This document shows, one piece after another, positions 5,771-8,379 of a stretch of 8,379 bases of DNA. The notes under the pieces are model-generated. The model saw only the letters and a program-made list of their open reading frames with translations, did not search any database and was not told where the DNA came from. Every line of letters begins with the position of its first letter. The first letter of the stretch is position 1. The position numbers and the translations under genes are program-made. The DNA is taken from NCBI GenBank assembly GCA_900766355.1, contig CAAFVD010000030.1, positions 1 through 8,379 on the forward strand. The letters are read 5' to 3'. The DNA comes from Candidatus Gastranaerophilales bacterium. Lineage in GTDB: Bacteria > Cyanobacteriota > Vampirovibrionia > Gastranaerophilales > Gastranaerophilaceae.

Positions 5771-5792
5771 ATTCCGTATCGTAGTACGGAAT
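5771..5792. repeat. Hairpin in the comEC-decarboxylase intergenic space
   Basis: ATTCCGTA (5771-5778) and TACGGAAT (5785-5792) form a perfect 8-bp stem with a 6-nt loop. No T-run follows directly on either strand, so it is a weak terminator candidate for the convergent genes and may be part of the repeat cluster. Confidence 0.5.
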
Positions 5793-5806
5793 GATTGTAA
5801 TGAAAA

Positions 5807-5836
5807 CCGTCATTTAGAGCCTTTAGGCGAAGAATC
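5807..5836 (-). repeat. Short dispersed intergenic repeat, copy B
   Basis: On the minus strand it reads GATTCTTCGCC, then taaaGGCTCta, then AATGACGG. It is an imperfect, inverted counterpart of copy A, with an internal GCCTAAAGGC near-palindrome. A GAATCT/AGATTC pair (5832-5837 with 5855-5860) lies at its edge. The rest of the 240-nt space between comEC and the decarboxylase holds no gene I can support. Confidence 0.55.
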
Positions 5837-5904
5837 TTTTTCAAGACTTATATGAGATTCAGAGTCAACAGGGGCGGAACGACTAATATATTATTATTTG
5901 TATT

Positions 5905-7323
5905 CTATATATCTTTTATAACTTCTATTTCTTTATAATCCTTCAAATAAGGCAAATGTTCTTTTGTAATCAATTCTCCTGGTAAAAGAATTGCAATCCC
6001 TGGAGGACATTCCGCAACAACTTCTGCAGATATTCTACCAATCGCATCGTATTTGTCTATCAACTCTTTTGGTGCAAAATAAGCATCTCTTAAACGCATT
6101 TTTATTTGCGGAACTAACATTGGCATATGTTTCTTTTTATCAATAATTGGGTGTTCGGTATAGTCTGTTGAATCTATTTCTTTTAAACAATCTACCAAAT
6201 ATTCAAAATCAGAGGAATCATTACCTAAGTTTGATAATATTAAAATCCCGATATCAGAAGCAGATTCTACTTCGATGTTATAATCATGCTCAAGTATCAT
6301 TTCTAAACTTTTACCTGACAAGCCTTTTACTCTAATAAAAACTTTTGTTAAATCAAGATTTGGCAAATCTAAATATTCAACATTTCGCATTTCATCTATT
6401 TCGGATTTTAAATATTCAGCGTTTTTAATCGCTCTTTGTATTTGTAGTTTACCTTCTTCTGATTGTAAATTTGCTCTAGCAGCATCAAGGCTTGTTAATA
6501 ATAATAAAGAAGGGCTTGTTGTATGTAATAATTTTAAAGTTCGTTTAAGTATCTCAACATCTATTAAAGAATCTTTTGCAACATGCAACATTGAGGTTTG
6601 ACTCATGCTACCACCTGTTTTGTGCAAAGAATGAACAACAGCATCAGCACCTAATTGTAAAGCTGGTTTTGGTAATTCAGAAGAAAAACTCCATAAACAC
6701 CCATGAGCCTCATCTACAATTAATGGTACATTATATTTTTTGCAAACAATACTTATTGCAGAAATATCAGATACTACACCCTCATAGGTTGGGTTTGTAA
6801 TCCATACGCAAGCAACATTATCGTTTTCAGATAGAGCTTTTTCTATACATTCAGGAGTGATTTTTCCCCAAATAGCCCAGTCATCTATTTTTTGTGGAAT
6901 AACCCAACAAGGCTCAGCTCCCGACATTATTAATCCCGTAAGAATTGAACGGTGACAATTTCTATTAACAATAACTTTTTGTCCTCTTTTGCTAATAGTC
7001 ATTGCTAAAGCTTGATTTCCTATTGTAGAACCATTAAGCAAAAAGAACGAACATTTTGCCCCAAAAGCTTCGGCAGCGAGTTTTTCAGCCTCTTTTATAG
7101 GCCCAGTTGCAGGGTGTAATGTCCCCAAATTATCAAATTCATCAGTAGTATCAAGCTCAAGAATTCTTTCTCCAACCAAATCTTTAAACTTTTTATAAAC
7201 TCCTTGTCCTTTTGTATGTCCAGGGATATGAAATTGATAAGTAGGATTTTTATATGCTATTGTCATTGCATCTACTAACGGTGCATATATTTTGTCACTT
7301 GTTTCTGGATTGTTCTCTTTCAT
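5905..7323 (-). CDS. PLP-dependent Orn/Lys/Arg decarboxylase (SpeA-like)
   Basis: This is a fold-type I PLP enzyme that decarboxylates a basic amino acid to a di- or polyamine (agmatine, cadaverine or putrescine). The 472 residues match the short Bacillus SpeA/YaaO class, not the about 700-residue enterobacterial enzymes. Motifs: YQFHIPGHTKG (29-39), LHPATGPIKEAEKLAAEAFGA (69-89), LLNGST (95-100), NCHRSI (122-127), WITNPTYEGVVSDI (174-187), VDEAHG (203-208), and HSLHK (231-235) with Lys235 the likely Schiff-base residue. The C-terminal domain includes LRDAYFAPKELID (411-423) and ECPPGIAILLPGE (438-450). Substrate cannot be told from sequence; arginine is a fair guess by resemblance to SpeA. 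The ATG has AAGGA touching it and a perfect extended -10 at 7330-7338, implying a leaderless mRNA. No clear terminator is seen downstream. Confidence 0.92.
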   Translation of the reverse strand: MKENNPETSDKIYAPLVDAMTIAYKNPTYQFHIPGHTKGQGVYKKFKDLVGERILELDTTDEFDNLGTLHPATGPIKEAEKLAAEAFGAKCSFFLLNGSTIGNQALAMTISKRGQKVIVNRNCHRSILTGLIMSGAEPCWVIPQKIDDWAIWGKITPECIEKALSENDNVACVWITNPTYEGVVSDISAISIVCKKYNVPLIVDEAHGCLWSFSSELPKPALQLGADAVVHSLHKTGGSMSQTSMLHVAKDSLIDVEILKRTLKLLHTTSPSLLLLTSLDAARANLQSEEGKLQIQRAIKNAEYLKSEIDEMRNVEYLDLPNLDLTKVFIRVKGLSGKSLEMILEHDYNIEVESASDIGILILSNLGNDSSDFEYLVDCLKEIDSTDYTEHPIIDKKKHMPMLVPQIKMRLRDAYFAPKELIDKYDAIGRISAEVVAECPPGIAILLPGELITKEHLPYLKDYKEIEVIKDI

Positions 7324-7329
7324 TCCTTG

Positions 7330-7338
7330 ATTATAACA
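7330..7338 (-). promoter_or_regulatory. Extended -10 promoter of the decarboxylase, near the ATG
   Basis: On the minus strand TGTTATAAT is a perfect TGnTATAAT extended -10, preceded by a T7 tract. Only CAAGGA (7324-7329) separates it from the ATG, so transcription should start at or very near the A of the start codon. No good -35 is seen at 17 nt, as is common with extended -10 promoters. Confidence 0.6.
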
Positions 7339-7358
7339 AAAAAATATGTACGACTGAG

Positions 7359-7387
7359 TTGAATATATTTAATTTTAACTTTATGTA
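7359..7387 (+). promoter_or_regulatory. Tentative promoter of the gene at 7535
   Basis: TTGAAT (7359-7364), a 17-nt spacer and TATGTA (7382-7387). The -35 is 4/6 and the -10 is 3/6. If used, the transcript starts near 7394 and carries a leader of about 140 nt including both hairpins below. Confidence 0.3.
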
Positions 7388-7419
7388 ACGAATTGTAAAC
7401 ATGTTTTCTAAAAAATTAA

Positions 7420-7458
7420 AGTTCTCAAGAAATGTGCCGTCATGCATGGCATAGAACT
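7420..7458 (+). promoter_or_regulatory. Leader hairpin 1 of the gene at 7535
   Basis: Outer stem AGTTC/GAACT (7420-7424 with 7454-7458) and inner stem TGTGCC/GGCATA (7433-7438 with 7448-7453, one G-U) with an 8-nt bulge on the 5' side. The 9-nt loop contains the self-complementary ATGCAT. It does not match any riboswitch consensus I know. Confidence 0.45.
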
Positions 7459-7465
7459 AGGAAAC

Positions 7466-7507
7466 GGATATGTTATCGACAGGCGAAGTGCGTCTGCGTA
7501 ATTATCC
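7466..7507 (+). promoter_or_regulatory. Leader hairpin 2, upstream of the ribosome binding site
   Basis: A long interrupted stem: GGATA/TATCC (7466-7470 with 7503-7507), TTA/TAA (7473-7475 with 7499-7501), CG/CG (7477-7478 with 7497-7498), and CAGGCG-aagtg-CGTCTG (7480-7496, one G-U), 16 pairs in all. It ends 13 nt before AAGGAG (7521-7526). Possible roles are RNA stability, translation control or ligand sensing; none is shown. Confidence 0.55.
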
Positions 7508-7534
7508 TAACAAAAGAAAAAAGGAGTAAGGAAA

Positions 7535-8379
7535 ATGGGTTTATCAGCATCACAAGCAAGGTTGTTGAATTTAACCGCAAGAATGCATGATATTGAGTAT
7601 AAGGCACAAAACCTAGAAGCTCAAAAGTTGCAAATGGCGAATGAATCAACACAGGTTTATCAAGAGTATGAAAATGCTCTAAACAAACAAAAAGTACAAT
7701 TCAAACAAATTGGAGCAGATGGCTCTGCAAATTATGTAGACGCAAGTATTAGTACTCTACTTCAAAACGGATATCAAATAAAAATCCTTAGTGGAAATGA
7801 TTGGTATGATTATAACAGTATAAATAATACTACTGTACAAGCAACTAATACTAAAGCTCAATGGCAGACTTATGAATCTGAGATTACAGAAGTAACAGTA
7901 ACTGCATTAGGAGCTGCTAAAAAAGCTGGAGAAACAGTAACAGGTGCAAACCCTACAGGTACATTTAAACTTGCAGAACCAGCAGCCGCAGGTGCAACTA
8001 CAGTAAAAGGTTACAAACAAAAAACAGTAGATACAAAAGTTCAAGAAAAATTAGCAAAAATTGACTTCTCAAAACCAGAAGTTCTTAGAAACTTGGTTGA
8101 AGCTGGTTTTGTCGTGTTTGAAAAACCAAATAGTGATGGTACTTTTGCACAAGTAAACATCGCAACAGATACATCACTTCAAGAAGTTTCAGACGAAACA
8201 GAATTAAAGAAAGCAGAAGCAAAATACGAAGCTGACATGAGAAAAATCAATGCTAAAGATAAAAAATTCGACACAGATTTAGCAGCGATGGAACAAGAAA
8301 GAAACGCTATCAAAACAGAAATGGATACATTGAAATCTGTAGCTAAAGATAACGTAGATAGAACATTCAAATTGTTCTC
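7535..8379 (+). CDS. Unknown protein with N-terminal MGLSASQARLL and coiled coil (3' end outside window)
   Basis: The frame runs 281 codons from ATG 7535 to the window end without a stop. AAGGAG lies 8 nt before the ATG, an optimal site. Residues 1-55 (MGLSASQARLLNLTARMHDI...) look helical and heptad-like. A mixed region with NYVDASISTLLQNGYQIKIL (66-85) follows, then a Thr/Ala/Gly/Lys-rich segment of low complexity (about 128-170). A short folded stretch, FSKPEVLRNLVEAGFVVFEK (178-197), precedes a charged coiled coil (about 220-275). There is no signal peptide or membrane segment. I do not recognise a characterised family; similar N-termini occur, as I recall, in several proteins of gut Melainabacteria. 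The strong binding site and A-ending codon preference in the second half suggest high expression. It diverges from the decarboxylase and has a structured leader. Confidence 0.85.
   Translation, partial: MGLSASQARLLNLTARMHDIEYKAQNLEAQKLQMANESTQVYQEYENALNKQKVQFKQIGADGSANYVDASISTLLQNGYQIKILSGNDWYDYNSINNTTVQATNTKAQWQTYESEITEVTVTALGAAKKAGETVTGANPTGTFKLAEPAAAGATTVKGYKQKTVDTKVQEKLAKIDFSKPEVLRNLVEAGFVVFEKPNSDGTFAQVNIATDTSLQEVSDETELKKAEAKYEADMRKINAKDKKFDTDLAAMEQERNAIKTEMDTLKSVAKDNVDRTFKLF

Noticed and set aside
7420..7507. A known riboswitch class (c-di-GMP, cobalamin, fluoride, SAM)
   Set aside because: None of the conserved core sequences that I know for these classes is present, so it is left as an unnamed structured leader.
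8179..8370. Minus-strand open frame near the right edge
   Set aside because: It is a shadow of the coiled-coil region of the plus-strand gene, with no binding site or family motif.
1..8379. CRISPR array, insertion sequence, phage genes or toxin-antitoxin pair
   Set aside because: No regularly spaced repeats, transposase, integrase or paired small genes were seen on either strand.

Overview
The window is AT-rich bacterial DNA with compact genes and short intergenic spaces. The best guess at its source is a non-photosynthetic relative of Cyanobacteria (Melainabacteria/Vampirovibrionia, for example the gut order Gastranaerophilales). The reasons are the low GC, a bL34 and IF-3 that do not sit in the usual rnpA and rpmI-rplT neighbourhoods, a cytosolic two-EF-hand protein, and a last gene beginning MGLSASQARLL, an N-terminus I associate with that lineage from memory. 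This assignment is moderate in confidence and rests on no database search.

Layout. Positions 1-48 may hold the tail of an unknown gene. A terminator at 75-101 follows a complete tRNA-Phe(GAA) on the minus strand (106-181). The tRNA's upstream flank is rearranged: its first 13 nt plus 25 nt of flank are perfectly duplicated, and a 17-nt inverted copy of its D-arm lies between the copies. Next on the minus strand is infC (IF-3), which by ribosome binding site, promoter position and length most likely starts at a rare AUA codon (947). An EF-hand protein gene (1106-1666, minus) follows. A divergent regulatory space (1667-1911) separates it from a stand-alone 63-residue LuxR/GerE-type DNA-binding protein (1912-2103, plus). 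A bidirectional terminator separates that gene from rpmH (2205-2357, minus), which is too short to be picked up easily but is clear.

On the plus strand, proC (P5C reductase) and comEC (DNA-uptake channel with a C-terminal metallo-beta-lactamase domain) form a two-gene operon with a 4-nt gap. A 240-nt intergenic region (5664-5904) carries two opposed copies of a short dispersed repeat and a hairpin. On the minus strand is a PLP-dependent Orn/Lys/Arg decarboxylase of the short SpeA type (5905-7323); a perfect extended -10 only 6 nt from its ATG predicts a leaderless mRNA. Diverging from it is a gene of unknown function (7535 to beyond the window end), preceded by a leader that folds on paper into two consecutive hairpins just before a strong ribosome binding site.

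How the genes relate: most of the window is housekeeping (translation: tRNA-Phe, IF-3, bL34; proline synthesis; DNA uptake; polyamine synthesis). The less ordinary parts are the structured leader with its unknown coiled-coil gene, the EF-hand/LuxR divergent pair, the proC-comEC pairing (which recalls comER beside comEABC in Bacillus), and the tRNA-derived rearrangement at the left end.
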